Shown here: piece after piece, positions 1 to 9,736 of the stretch
How the letters are laid out: each line of letters starts with the position of its first letter
Numbering within the stretch: the first letter of the stretch is position 1
Source: an uncultured Pelagibacteraceae bacterium
GTDB lineage: Bacteria > Pseudomonadota > Alphaproteobacteria > Pelagibacterales > Pelagibacteraceae
NCBI GenBank assembly: GCA_902522325.1
Contig: CABYVA010000007.1
Coordinates: 1-47,380 of the forward strand
Length of the DNA: 47,380 nucleotides
Direction of reading: 5' to 3'
Notes under the pieces: model-generated
What the model saw: the letters and a program-made list of their open reading frames with translations, nothing else
The model's database searches: none
What the model was told of the DNA's origin: nothing
Translations under genes and position numbers: made by a program

Positions 1-813
1 CCATCCTTTTTCATGCCAAAAAACTGACCCAGGACTCTCTTCTCTAAAATGAAAAAGATCCATTTCTTTTCCTAATTTTCTGTGGTCTCTTTTTTCTGCT
101 TCTTCCAATCTTTTTATATAATTTTCTAAATCTTTTTTTGAAGCCCAAGAAGTTCCGTATATTCTTTGAAGCATTTCATTTTTTGAATCGCCTCTCCAAT
201 AAGCGCCCGCTACTTTTGTTAGTTTAAAATTCTTTCCAATCTTACCAGTGGAAGTTAAATGAGGTCCTCTACATAAATCGTGCCATTTTCCATGAAAATA
301 AATTGAAACTTCTTCATCTTTAGGAATTTCGTTAATAATTTCAGATTTATATTTCTCACCAATTTTTTTGAAGTGTAATATAGCTTTATCACGATCCCAA
401 ACTTCTCTATGTGTAGTTTCATTTCTATCAACTATTTCTGACATTTTTTGTTCAATTTTTTTCAAGTCTCCTTCGGTAAAAGGTTCCTTTCTAGAAAAAT
501 CATAATAAAAACCGTCTTCTATAGTTGGTCCTATTGTTACTTGAGTTCCAGGAAATAATTCTTGAACAGCCATTGCTAAAATATGAGCTGTATCGTGTCG
601 GATTGTTTCTAGGCCTTCCTTATCTTTAGAAGTAAAAATTTTAACAGTAGAGTCTTTTTCAATTTCAAAACTTAAATCTTTTAAATCGTTATTTACACTC
701 ATAATAAGTGCTTCTTTAGCTAAAGACTTGCTAATTTTTTCTGCAATCTCTAAACCATTAACTTTTTTAGAAAAGTTTATATTTTTACCATCAGGTAATT
801 TTATATTTGGCAT
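1..813 (-). CDS. thrS: Threonyl-tRNA synthetase, N-terminal part (cut by window edge)
   Basis: Charges tRNA-Thr in the cytoplasm. The ATG is at 813-811 and the frame stays open to base 1, giving the first 271 residues; the catalytic and anticodon-binding domains lie outside the window. The visible part holds the N-terminal TGS domain ([12 protein letters not shown], about residues 1-65) and the editing domain, with [31 protein letters not shown] and [12 protein letters not shown], ending in the aminoacylation-domain lead-in VFWHEKGW. The start codon shares one base with the stop of the upstream glycosyltransferase (TAATG), so translation is probably coupled. Identification is secure from these motifs; only the truncation limits it. 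Confidence 0.96.
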   Translation of the reverse strand, partial: MPNIKLPDGKNINFSKKVNGLEIAEKISKSLAKEALIMSVNNDLKDLSFEIEKDSTVKIFTSKDKEGLETIRHDTAHILAMAVQELFPGTQVTIGPTIEDGFYYDFSRKEPFTEGDLKKIEQKMSEIVDRNETTHREVWDRDKAILHFKKIGEKYKSEIINEIPKDEEVSIYFHGKWHDLCRGPHLTSTGKIGKNFKLTKVAGAYWRGDSKNEMLQRIYGTSWASKKDLENYIKRLEEAEKRDHRKLGKEMDLFHFREESPGSVFWHEKGW

Positions 814-1967
814 TAGTTAATTAATTTTTTATATTCTGAATATGTAGTAAAGCACATTTTTTCAATATTAAATTTTTTTACTACATTTTTTCTACCTTCA
901 TTACCCATTAATTTCAATGTTGTTTCATCTAGTTGCAAAACCTCTACTATTTTTGCACTCAATGCCTCTGGATTTCCTGACTCAAATAATATACCAGTTT
1001 TATTATTTACTATTGTTTCATTTGAACCACCAATATTACTAGCTATAATTGGTTTTTCCATTGATTGAGCTTCTACAGATACTCTTCCGAATGATTCTGC
1101 TTCAATTGATGACGATATGACAATATTCGCAATTTTATATGCTACAGGCATTTTTTTACATTCATCAATAAATCTTACCTGATTACTAAGCCGATATTGA
1201 TCAACAAGTCTGATAAGTTTTTTTTTAAAAATTTTTCTTCCCTGATCGCTACCTAGTATTACAGCATAAAATGCTTCATGTCCTAATTGTATATTAACTA
1301 AATTTATAGCTTCGAGAAATAATTCTTGACCTTTCCATTCAGTCAATCTTCCAGGTAACAATATTATTTTTTTTCCTCTTTTGATTTCCCATTTTTTTAA
1401 TAGTTTATCTTCATCTGTATCTAGTATTGTTGAACCATCAAAATAATCTGTATTAATGCCTCTAAATATTACTAAAAACTTTTTTTTTGAATTTAAATAT
1501 TCTGGATAATTTTCATTTATATGTGAAAAAATAAAATTTGAACCAGCTATTATTAGATCGGATTTCAACATTATAGAATTGTAAAATTTTTTAAAAACGT
1601 TATTAAAATTATAAGTTCCATGAAAAGTTGTCACAAATTTTCTTCTAGTAATTTTAGTTGCAATGTAGCATGACCATGCTGGAGCTCTACTTCTTGCGTG
1701 AACAATTGAAATTTTTAAAAATAAAATAATGAAACTTAAAATTATTGCATTAATTAATATAAGTAATGGATTTTTACTATGAACTGGTAGTCTAATTACT
1801 TTTACTCTATTTTTGTTTATATACTTAAGCAATTCACCACCACTAGTTACAATATAAGATGAACAATTTTGTTCATACAAATAATGTGCTAAATCATAAC
1901 ATCCTGTTTCAGCACCTCCATATCCTAAAGTTGGAATTACCTGTAAAACTTTTATTTTAGATGACAT
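813..1967 (-). CDS. Glycosyltransferase family 4 (GT-B fold)
   Basis: Probable transferase of a sugar from a nucleotide-sugar donor onto a surface glycan or lipid acceptor; the acceptor cannot be read from sequence. The 384 residues show the N-terminal GGAE loop (residues 17-20), a hydrophobic stretch around 65-90 that may touch the membrane, the donor-domain motif GRLTEWKG (206-213), and the EX7E motif ESFGRVSVE (291-299) followed by PIIASNIGG. These are standard for GT4 enzymes such as those making lipopolysaccharide or capsule. It lies directly upstream of thrS on the same strand with a one-base overlap. A 42-base gap separates it from the divergent hydrolase, so both promoters must sit there; TATACAAT at 1979-1986 is a possible -10 element. 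Confidence 0.9.
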   Translation of the reverse strand: MSSKIKVLQVIPTLGYGGAETGCYDLAHYLYEQNCSSYIVTSGGELLKYINKNRVKVIRLPVHSKNPLLILINAIILSFIILFLKISIVHARSRAPAWSCYIATKITRRKFVTTFHGTYNFNNVFKKFYNSIMLKSDLIIAGSNFIFSHINENYPEYLNSKKKFLVIFRGINTDYFDGSTILDTDEDKLLKKWEIKRGKKIILLPGRLTEWKGQELFLEAINLVNIQLGHEAFYAVILGSDQGRKIFKKKLIRLVDQYRLSNQVRFIDECKKMPVAYKIANIVISSSIEAESFGRVSVEAQSMEKPIIASNIGGSNETIVNNKTGILFESGNPEALSAKIVEVLQLDETTLKLMGNEGRKNVVKKFNIEKMCFTTYSEYKKLIN

Positions 1968-2009
1968 TTGATAGAACTATACAATAAGAAATTATTCTAA
2001 TAAACTTTT

Positions 2010-2765
2010 ATGAGAAGATTTAAATACATAAAAATATCAAAAAGTAAAAAAATTAGATATTTGACTAATTATTTTAAGAAAAACCTCTATATAATATTTC
2101 TTCATGGTTTTATGTCAGACCTGGAGGGTGAAAAACCTTTAAATTTTCAAAAATTTTCTAAAAAAAAAAAATTAGGATTTCTAGGAATTGAATATTCTGG
2201 TCATGGAAAATCTTCAGGAAAATTTACTACAGGAAACATTAGTCAATGGACTGACGAAGTTAAGCTAGTAATTAAAAAAATTGTAAAAAAAAATAACTTT
2301 ATTTTAATAGGCTCAAGTATGGGTGCTTGGCTAGCAATTAATCAATTTAAATTTTTCAAAAATCAAATTAAAGGTTTTTTAGGAATTGGATCTGCTCCAG
2401 AATTTTTAGAAAGACTAATGTGGAAAAAATTTACAAAAAAAATGAAAAATGAAACTAAAAAAAAAGGAATATACAATCTTAAATATGGAGACTATGAATA
2501 TCCAATAACATATCAATTAATAAAAGATGGAAGAAAAAACAAAGTTCTTAATAAAAATATTAAATCTGAAATTTATTTAACTATGTTGCATGGAAGTAAG
2601 GATGAAGTGGTGCCGGTAATTTATTCAAAAAAAATTCTTAAATTATTTAAAAACGCTAAAAAAAAAATTGTTATAATAAAAAATGGAGATCACAGCTTAT
2701 CAAGTAAAAAAAATTTGAAAAAGATAAATAGTGAATTAAGCAAGATTGTTTCTAATGTTTTCTAA
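2010..2765 (+). CDS. Alpha/beta hydrolase
   Basis: Serine hydrolase of unknown substrate, 251 residues. Visible features are the oxyanion-hole strand FLHGF (about 30-34), the nucleophile elbow GSSMG with Ser103, the acid in HGSKDEVVP (Asp198) and the base in NGDHSLS (His228), all in the order expected of the fold. There is no signal peptide. The family also includes esterases, acylaminoacyl peptidases and thioesterases, so no activity is claimed. The gene is very lysine-rich and has a run of 12 A at 2160-2171 inside the coding frame. Its last 30 bases overlap the 3' end of the convergent epimerase-like gene. Confidence 0.82.
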   Translation: MRRFKYIKISKSKKIRYLTNYFKKNLYIIFLHGFMSDLEGEKPLNFQKFSKKKKLGFLGIEYSGHGKSSGKFTTGNISQWTDEVKLVIKKIVKKNNFILIGSSMGAWLAINQFKFFKNQIKGFLGIGSAPEFLERLMWKKFTKKMKNETKKKGIYNLKYGDYEYPITYQLIKDGRKNKVLNKNIKSEIYLTMLHGSKDEVVPVIYSKKILKLFKNAKKKIVIIKNGDHSLSSKKNLKKINSELSKIVSNVF

Positions 2766-3611
2766 ACCTTCAACATATGTTGGAAATTTTAAATTATAAT
2801 CAAAAAAATTTTTCATTTTTTCATTACTTACTTTTTTTGAATCTTTATAAAAATTCCTTAACATTTCACTTTGAATATCTTCTACTTCAATAATTTTTGG
2901 CTTTTCTATATTTAATATTTTTACGGCGTATGACGTTACTTCTTCGGATGAAGCCGGTTTATCATCGGAGATATTATATATTTCTCCAGGTTTAAAATTT
3001 GATAAAGATTTAAATAAAATGTTAGCGATATCTTCCACGTGTACTCTTGAAAAAAGATGGTTTTTTATATTAACAATATTTGCATTCCCAGATTTTAATC
3101 TTTTAAATATATTATTTTGATCAGAATAAATGCCAGATAATCTAAATATTTGTATTGGCAATTTTTTTTTTTCAAATAAAGAAATCCACAATTTTTCTGC
3201 TTTAAGTCTTGCTATACCATTAACAGATGTTGGAAGTGTATTACTCTCTTCATTCACCCATCGGCCTTTATGATCTCCATAAACGCTAGTTGCCGATAAA
3301 TATGTAATCCACACCGGATTACATTCTTCTATTATTTTTGAAAAATTTTTTAAGACTAAATCATTTCCAATTGCTGGTGGAATTGATATTAAAATATGTG
3401 TAGCTTCTTTAAGTTTGGCAATTAATTCGGGGTCAAAACTTTTATCTTCAAAATAGAAATTATTATAATTAATTTCATTAAATTTTTTTTCTTTTATTTT
3501 ATCTCTCGAAGTAACACTTAAATGAACTTTAATTTTTTCTAAACAAAGTTTAGTTATAAAATTTTTTGCTACTTGACCAAATCCAAAACAAAATATACTT
3601 AAATCTTTCAT
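2736..3611 (-). CDS. NAD(P)-dependent epimerase/dehydratase-like protein (YeeZ-like)
   Basis: Rossmann-fold protein of the atypical SDR group. It has an N-terminal dinucleotide-binding loop GFGQVA (residues 10-15), YLSATSVYGDHKGRWV near residue 105-120 in place of a classical YxxxK site, and a late segment EIYNISDDKPASSEEV typical of sugar-nucleotide epimerase relatives. Proteins like E. coli YeeZ look this way and have no firm function. It starts 3 bases after the gltB stop, so it is likely the last gene of a gltD-gltB-epimerase transcription unit; whether it serves nitrogen metabolism is not known. Its 3' end overlaps the convergent hydrolase by 30 bases. Confidence 0.8.
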   Translation of the reverse strand: MKDLSIFCFGFGQVAKNFITKLCLEKIKVHLSVTSRDKIKEKKFNEINYNNFYFEDKSFDPELIAKLKEATHILISIPPAIGNDLVLKNFSKIIEECNPVWITYLSATSVYGDHKGRWVNEESNTLPTSVNGIARLKAEKLWISLFEKKKLPIQIFRLSGIYSDQNNIFKRLKSGNANIVNIKNHLFSRVHVEDIANILFKSLSNFKPGEIYNISDDKPASSEEVTSYAVKILNIEKPKIIEVEDIQSEMLRNFYKDSKKVSNEKMKNFFDYNLKFPTYVEGLENIRNNLA

Positions 3612-3614
3612 TTT

Positions 3615-6600
3615 TTAACTAACTTCTTTTATAATTGGTTTTAAACTTATTGGATTTTTTAATTTATCTATCATTTCTTTTGGACAAACCTGAACAAAGT
3701 TCAAAATTTCCTTATCAAAATTTTTAAGTATTTCTTTGGACAAATTTGAATTTGTCTCTTCAAAATGCTCTTTTACTAAATTTTTTATATAATTAATCCA
3801 ATAATCTGTTTCTGGTACTTGCCATATTACAGTTTCACTGTTTACTCTTTTTTCAAATTGATTATTTATATCATAAATAAAAGCCATACCACCTGTCATT
3901 CCTGCAGCAAAATTATCACCTACTTGACCAAGAATAACTACTGCTCCACCTGTCATATATTCACATCCATTAGTGTCACAACCTTCTATGACAGAAATTG
4001 CGCCTGAATTTCTAACTGCAAATCGTTCGCCGGCTTGGCCAGCTGCAAAAAGTTTTCCTGAAGTAGCGCCATACAATGCAGTATTTCCAATAATAGTATT
4101 TTCATTTGAATTTAAATTACTCTCATCAGACAGCTTTATTGAAATTGATGCTCCAGACAAACCTTTAGCAACATAATCATTTGCATCACCTTTAAGTAAT
4201 AGTTTTAATCCTTTAATTCCAAACGCGCCGAATGACTGTCCGGCTGAACCTTTAAATTTTAGAGTTAGAAAGTTATCCTCTAATTTATTATAACCATACT
4301 TTTTAAGCAAGTGATGGGATATTCTTGTGCCAACAGCTCTATGAATATTTTTTATATTAAATTCATTTTCAACTATTTGATTTTTACCAATATTATTTTT
4401 GATTTCAGAAAGTATTTTTTGATCTAGAGTATCTGGAACTTTAGTAATTTTTTTTTCTTTACAATATCTTTTTTGCTCTCCAGAATCGGGTAAAACAAAT
4501 AGAGGATGCAAATCTAGATCATCCAGATTTGAAGATCCTGTACTAACTTGTTTTAATAAATCGGTACGTCCAATAATCTCATTTAATGTTTTAAAACCTA
4601 GGGCTGCTAAAATTTCTCTAACTTCTTGAGCAATAAATGTAAACAAATTAACAACCTTCTCTGGAGTTCCAGTAAATTTATCTCTTAATTTTTTATCTTG
4701 AGTACATACCCCTACTGGGCAAGTATTTGAATGACATTGTCTAACCATAATACATCCCATGGCTACAAGTGCTGTAGTGGCTACTCCATATTCTTCTGCA
4801 CCCATCATTGCTGCAATAACAACATCTCTTCCTGTTTTAATTCCTCCGTCTGTTCTTAATGTCACATTTTCCCTTAAATTATTTAATGTCAAAACCTGAT
4901 TTACTTCTGTCAAGCCCATCTCCCAAGGTATCCCAACATATTTAACACTAGTTTGCGGCGTAGCTCCTGTACCACCGTTATGCCCTGATATTAATATTAT
5001 ATCTGCCTTTGCTTTTGCTACGCCTGCAGCTATTGTTCCAACTCCTGAAGAGGCAACTAACTTAACTCCTACTCTTGCGTTTGGATTTACTTGTTTTAAA
5101 TCATAAATTAATTGAGCAAGATCTTCTATAGAATAAATATCATGATGAGGAGGTGGAGATATTAATGTAACTCCCGGTGTAGAATGTCTTAACTTGGCAA
5201 TTTCATCAGTTACTTTAAATCCAGGTAGCTGTCCCCCTTCACCTGGTTTAGCCCCTTGAGCAATTTTAATTTCTATCTCGTTACAGTTATTTAAATAGTT
5301 AATTGTTACACCAAATCTAGCTGATGCAATTTGTTTTACTCTTGAGTTCGCGCTGTCATTATTTTCCATTAAAGTAAATCTTTTTTCATCCTCACCACCT
5401 TCTCCACTACAGGATGCTCCTTTAATTCTATTCATTCCTATCGCCAAAGTTTCATGAGCTTCTTTTGATAGTGCACCGTGAGACATGCTTCCACTTCCAA
5501 ATCTTTTTAAGATCTCTGTTAGTGGTTCGACTTCTGTTATATCTATAGAAGATTTTAAATATCTTTTTCTAAAATCAATTAAATCTCTAATATTTATTGG
5601 TGGAAGATTATAAATTCCTTTGGCATATTTTTTGTATAGATCAAATGAATTCTTAGTTACAGCACTTTGAAGTAAATGAATTAATTCACCTTGATATTGA
5701 TGAACTTCTCCATTTTTTCTATATCTATAAATTCCTCCAATAGGTAATACATTGTCATTACTCAGAAATGCTTCTCTATGTATATTTTTTATTTTTTTTT
5801 CTATTCCTGTTAGCCCAATTCCTGATATTTTTGAAGTTACGCCATGAAAGTAGTCTGAAACTATAGATCTGCTCAATCCAACAGCTTCAAAATTACATCC
5901 ACCTCTATAAGAACTTAAAACTGAAATTCCCATTTTTGACATTATCTTTAAAAGTCCAGAATTTACTGCATTAATATATCTTTCAACACACTCATCGAAA
6001 CTTAATTTTCCAAAAAGTTTTTTTTCATATCTTTGATATAAGCTATCAATAGCTAAATAAGGATTAACTGTGGTTGCTCCAACTCCTAAAATTGTTGCAA
6101 ATGAATGTGTATCCAAACTTTCACCAGTTTGTACGTTTATTGAAACATATCCTCTTAATTTATTTTTAATTAAATAATTATTAATTGCTCCAACACACAA
6201 AAGCATTGGAATTGCAATTTTATCTTCAGATAAAAGTCTATCTGTTAATATTAATTGAGTTGTGCCTTGTCTTACTGCGATTACTGATTCTTTTTGAATA
6301 TTATCTAAAGCCTCTTTAAGAGTTTGATTTGTAGCAAAAGTGCAATTAATAGTTTTTGAGTTTTTACCAAAAAATTTTATAAATTTTTCAAATTGTGAAT
6401 TTGATAATATAGGACTTTCTAAAACATAAATGTTTTCTTTAGTCAATTTATCAAAATTTAATATATTTCCTAAATTTCCAAATCTAGTTTTTAAACTCAT
6501 AACTTTATTTTCTCTTAATGAATCAATTGGTGGATTTGTGACTTGACTAAAGTTTTGTCTAAAAAAATGATATAACGGTCTATAACGATCTGACAAAACT

Positions 6601-8120
6601 GCAAGTGGAGTATCGTCACCCATAGAACCAACAGCTTCTTTTGAGTCTTCTGCCATTGGGTGCAAAATCATCTCAAGATCCTCAATACTTATACCAAAAG
6701 CATGTTGTCTTTTTCTCAATTCAGATCCAGAAAAAATAGATTTTTCCTTTTCAACTTTAATTTTTTTATCTAAATCAATTATTTGGTTATTAAAATGTTT
6801 AAATTCTTTTGCTAAATAATTTTTTATATCGCTATTATTAAAAACTTTTCCTTTATCGATTTTTACACCAATAATTTCACCAGGTCCCAACCTTCCTTTT
6901 AAAATAATTTGCTTTTCGTCCAATTCGATCATTCCTGTTTCGGATCCAGCAAAAAGAAATTTGTCTTTCGTTAAAGTATACCTCAAGGGGCGTAAACCAT
7001 TTCGGTCATTAGCTACAATTGCCCATTCATTATCTGTTGCTGCAATTGCTGCCGGACCATCCCAAGGCTCCATAGTGCTATTTAAAAAGTTAAATAATCT
7101 TTGGTGATCTCTAGGCAAAATTTTACTTTTTTTTGACCATGCATCTGGAATCAGCATTAATTTTGCTAAAGGTGCCGATTGTCCAGATATATTTAGCAAC
7201 TCAAAAACATTGTCTAAGCCTGAGGAGTCTGAGGCCCCAGGTTGTATTACAGGTTTTAAATTTTCTATATCATCAAATAGTGAACTTTGAATTTCATCTT
7301 CATGAACTTTCATCCAATTACAATTTCCTTTAAAAGTATTTATTTCCCCATTGTGAGCAAGTGCCCTGAAGGGTTGAGCTAAATACCAACTTGGAAATGT
7401 ATTGGTAGAAAATCTTTGATGAAAAATCGCGTATCTTGATATAAATCTTTCGTCGTTCAAATCTGGATAAAAATCGGCTAATGCTTCTGCCAAAAACATT
7501 CCCTTATAAATTATTGATTTTGAACTAAATGAACAAATATAAAATCCTTCTATATTATTTTTTATAATTTCTTTTTCAATCTTTCTTCTAATTTCATAAA
7601 GCTTTCTTTCCAATGGTTTATCAATTAAATTTTTATCATTATGCTTAAATAGTATTTGAGTAATTTCAGGTCTATTACTATTTGCTTTATCACCTAAAAC
7701 TTTTGTATTTATTGGAACTTGTCTCCAACCATAAATTTTAAAATTAGATTTAGTAAGTTCTTTCTCAACTATAGTCTTGCAATCTTCTTGAAAGTTAAAA
7801 TCATCTCTTGGTAAAAAAACCATTCCTACACATATTTTAGAATTATCGTGCTTATGTCCCTTAGTTTCTATCTTTTCTACAAAAAAATCATGGGGTATCT
7901 CAACATGAATGCCGGCTCCATCACCAGTTTTACCATCGGCGTCTACAGCTCCTCTATGCCATACAGCTTTTAAAGCATTAATGCCGTATTCAACAACTTT
8001 TCTTGATTTTTTACCTTCGGTTGAAGCAACTAATCCAACACCACAAGCATCGTGTTCCATACTTTTAGAATAAACATGATTTTTTTCCAAAATTTTTAAA
8101 TTCTTTTTAAAATTTTTCAT
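3615..8120 (-). CDS. gltB: Glutamate synthase (NADPH), large subunit
   Basis: Makes glutamate from glutamine and 2-oxoglutarate with GltD. The 1501 residues match the usual length. The class II glutamine amidotransferase domain begins at Cys26 (HDACGVGLVAS), implying removal of a 25-residue propeptide so that Cys becomes the N-terminal nucleophile. The FMN and 2-oxoglutarate synthase domain follows (GAKPGEGGQLPG, SGHNGGTGATP), then the 3Fe-4S cysteines in CIMVRQCHSNTCPVGVC near residues 1122-1138. The C-terminal GXGXG beta-helix is GCDTNGCEYMTGG and its neighbours. The start codon overlaps the gltD stop by one base, so the two are co-translated. Small open frames on the opposite strand are shadows. 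Confidence 0.98.
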   Translation of the reverse strand: MKNFKKNLKILEKNHVYSKSMEHDACGVGLVASTEGKKSRKVVEYGINALKAVWHRGAVDADGKTGDGAGIHVEIPHDFFVEKIETKGHKHDNSKICVGMVFLPRDDFNFQEDCKTIVEKELTKSNFKIYGWRQVPINTKVLGDKANSNRPEITQILFKHNDKNLIDKPLERKLYEIRRKIEKEIIKNNIEGFYICSFSSKSIIYKGMFLAEALADFYPDLNDERFISRYAIFHQRFSTNTFPSWYLAQPFRALAHNGEINTFKGNCNWMKVHEDEIQSSLFDDIENLKPVIQPGASDSSGLDNVFELLNISGQSAPLAKLMLIPDAWSKKSKILPRDHQRLFNFLNSTMEPWDGPAAIAATDNEWAIVANDRNGLRPLRYTLTKDKFLFAGSETGMIELDEKQIILKGRLGPGEIIGVKIDKGKVFNNSDIKNYLAKEFKHFNNQIIDLDKKIKVEKEKSIFSGSELRKRQHAFGISIEDLEMILHPMAEDSKEAVGSMGDDTPLAVLSDRYRPLYHFFRQNFSQVTNPPIDSLRENKVMSLKTRFGNLGNILNFDKLTKENIYVLESPILSNSQFEKFIKFFGKNSKTINCTFATNQTLKEALDNIQKESVIAVRQGTTQLILTDRLLSEDKIAIPMLLCVGAINNYLIKNKLRGYVSINVQTGESLDTHSFATILGVGATTVNPYLAIDSLYQRYEKKLFGKLSFDECVERYINAVNSGLLKIMSKMGISVLSSYRGGCNFEAVGLSRSIVSDYFHGVTSKISGIGLTGIEKKIKNIHREAFLSNDNVLPIGGIYRYRKNGEVHQYQGELIHLLQSAVTKNSFDLYKKYAKGIYNLPPINIRDLIDFRKRYLKSSIDITEVEPLTEILKRFGSGSMSHGALSKEAHETLAIGMNRIKGASCSGEGGEDEKRFTLMENNDSANSRVKQIASARFGVTINYLNNCNEIEIKIAQGAKPGEGGQLPGFKVTDEIAKLRHSTPGVTLISPPPHHDIYSIEDLAQLIYDLKQVNPNARVGVKLVASSGVGTIAAGVAKAKADIILISGHNGGTGATPQTSVKYVGIPWEMGLTEVNQVLTLNNLRENVTLRTDGGIKTGRDVVIAAMMGAEEYGVATTALVAMGCIMVRQCHSNTCPVGVCTQDKKLRDKFTGTPEKVVNLFTFIAQEVREILAALGFKTLNEIIGRTDLLKQVSTGSSNLDDLDLHPLFVLPDSGEQKRYCKEKKITKVPDTLDQKILSEIKNNIGKNQIVENEFNIKNIHRAVGTRISHHLLKKYGYNKLEDNFLTLKFKGSAGQSFGAFGIKGLKLLLKGDANDYVAKGLSGASISIKLSDESNLNSNENTIIGNTALYGATSGKLFAAGQAGERFAVRNSGAISVIEGCDTNGCEYMTGGAVVILGQVGDNFAAGMTGGMAFIYDINNQFEKRVNSETVIWQVPETDYWINYIKNLVKEHFEETNSNLSKEILKNFDKEILNFVQVCPKEMIDKLKNPISLKPIIKEVS

Positions 8121-9559
8121 TATGCAACTTTTTTTTCACTAATTTCTTTTTTTTCTAAAAACTTTTTTATAGATGTCGCTGCATCTCTGCCGTCTTTAAT
8201 TGCCCAAACTACTAAGGAAGCACCTCTTATTATGTCGCCAGCTGCAAAAACACCAGATAAATTTGTTTCCATCGTATCAAAATTTGTTTTTAAAGTTCCC
8301 CACTTTGTAATTTGTAATTCTACTGAATTAAATAATTTTGGAAGATTTTCTGGGTCAAATCCTAAAGATTTAATAACCATATCTGTTTTAATATCAAATT
8401 CTGAATTTTCCTGTATGTCTGGTTTTCTTCTGCCGCTTTCATCTGGTTTTCCCAGCTTAATTTTATCAACTATTATTTTTTCTATTTTATTTTCACCCAA
8501 AAATTCTTTAGGACTAGACAGCCAAACAAATTCAACTCCCTCTTCTTCTGCGTTTGCAACCTCTCTTGCAGAGCCTGGCATGTTCGCTTTGTCTCTCCTG
8601 TAAAGACATTTGACTGATTTGGCATTTTGCCTAACAGCAGTTCTTACACAATCCATTGCGGTATCTCCACCACCAATTACTACAACATCTTTTCCTTCTG
8701 CGTTTAATGTTCCATCGTCAAATAAGCTTACTTTATCTCCTAGCCCTTTTTTATTTGAGGCAGTTAAAAATTCCATCGCTGGAAAAATATTTTTTAAATC
8801 ATTTCCAGGTATCTCTATTTGTCGTGCTTTATAAACACCTGTAGCTATTAAAATTGCATCATGCTTTTTTCTCAATTGATCTAATGTTTGATCTCTTCCT
8901 ACTTCGAAGTTTTGAATAAATTTTATCCCACTCTCTCTTAGTAATTTTGTTCTTCTTTCAACTACGTATTTTTCTAATTTGAAATTTGGAATTCCATAAA
9001 TTAGTAAACCTCCAGGTCTGTCATACCGATCGTAAATACTCACTTTATAGCCCAATTTACGCAGTTCTTCAGCAGCTGCTAATCCTGCAGGTCCAGCTCC
9101 TACAATACCAATGCTTTGTTTTTTTTCATTTTTTATTTTAATAGGTTTAATCCATCCTTTTTCCCAAGCATTTTCTGTAATATATTTTTCTATTGATCCT
9201 ATTGTTACTGTTCCATGGCCAGATTGTTCAATTACGCAGTTTCCTTCACACAATCTATCTTGGGGACAAATCCTTCCACATACTTCTGGCATATTATTTG
9301 TACTTTGAGATAATTCGTAAGCCTCCAATAATCTTCCTTCTGCAGTAAGCTTTAACCAGTCCGGAATATTATTTCCCAAAGGACAATGAACCTGACAAAA
9401 AGGGACTCCACATTGGGAACATCTGCTTGATTGCTCTTTTGCTTTAGCGTTAATGAATTCTTTGTAAATTTCGTTAAAATCTTCCTTTCTAGATACAACT
9501 TCTCTTTTAGATGGATTTTCTTTGTCTATATCAACAAATTTAAGCATTTTTTTTGGCAT
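8120..9559 (-). CDS. gltD: Glutamate synthase (NADPH), small subunit
   Basis: Feeds electrons from NADPH through FAD and 4Fe-4S centres to GltB. It has 479 residues. The N-terminal ferredoxin-like part has CSQCGVPFCQVHCP (Cys47, 50, 55, 59) and CGRICPQDRLCEGNC (Cys94, 98, 104, 108). The FAD loop is GIVGAGPAGLAA near 150-160, the NADPH loop VVIGGGDTAMDC, and the C-terminal FAD signature GVFAAGDIIRGASLVVWAI. It is the first gene of the gltD-gltB unit, an order opposite to the gltBD order of enterobacteria. The start could also be the Met at residue 5; no clear ribosome site separates them. The upstream gap holds two palindromes that may carry control. Confidence 0.97.
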   Translation of the reverse strand: MPKKMLKFVDIDKENPSKREVVSRKEDFNEIYKEFINAKAKEQSSRCSQCGVPFCQVHCPLGNNIPDWLKLTAEGRLLEAYELSQSTNNMPEVCGRICPQDRLCEGNCVIEQSGHGTVTIGSIEKYITENAWEKGWIKPIKIKNEKKQSIGIVGAGPAGLAAAEELRKLGYKVSIYDRYDRPGGLLIYGIPNFKLEKYVVERRTKLLRESGIKFIQNFEVGRDQTLDQLRKKHDAILIATGVYKARQIEIPGNDLKNIFPAMEFLTASNKKGLGDKVSLFDDGTLNAEGKDVVVIGGGDTAMDCVRTAVRQNAKSVKCLYRRDKANMPGSAREVANAEEEGVEFVWLSSPKEFLGENKIEKIIVDKIKLGKPDESGRRKPDIQENSEFDIKTDMVIKSLGFDPENLPKLFNSVELQITKWGTLKTNFDTMETNLSGVFAAGDIIRGASLVVWAIKDGRDAATSIKKFLEKKEISEKKVA

Positions 9560-9603
9560 TTGAGGAAACTTATAGGATGATTTGCACTAATTAAAGCAAA
9601 ACT

Positions 9604-9630
9604 AGGTCATAATTTATGACCTTTTTTTTT
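9604..9630 (+). terminator. Terminator-like hairpin with T9 tail, facing away from any plus-strand gene
   Basis: AGGTCAT pairs with ATGACCT around a 5-base loop (9604-9622), followed at once by nine T on the plus strand. This is the form of a rho-independent terminator, but the gene to its left (gltD) runs on the minus strand, so it would stop only antisense or divergent read-through. On the minus strand the same sequence is a palindrome about 46 bases before the gltD start and could be an operator. The role is open. Confidence 0.45.
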
Positions 9631-9667
9631 AATTATTCGCATATATTACTACTTTTTTAACATTTAT

Positions 9668-9682
9668 GCATACCTGGTATGC
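9668..9682. promoter_or_regulatory. Perfect 7+1+7 palindrome in the gltD/uppP divergent gap
   Basis: GCATACC-T-GGTATGC is a perfect inverted repeat and an unusually GC-containing island in this gap. It lies 109 bases before gltD and 55 bases before uppP. The shape suits a dimeric DNA-binding regulator. Its centre is 62 bases from that of the other palindrome (9605-9621), about six helical turns. No regulator is assigned. Confidence 0.4.
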
Positions 9683-9736
9683 GCTAAGTTTCAATAAGAA
9701 TTAGACACAATTTAAAGTTATTTATAAATAAGTTAA

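Noticed and set aside
8232-8603. 123-residue plus-strand frame opposite gltD
   Set aside because: Shadow of the gltD codons; Ser/Pro-rich with no domain.
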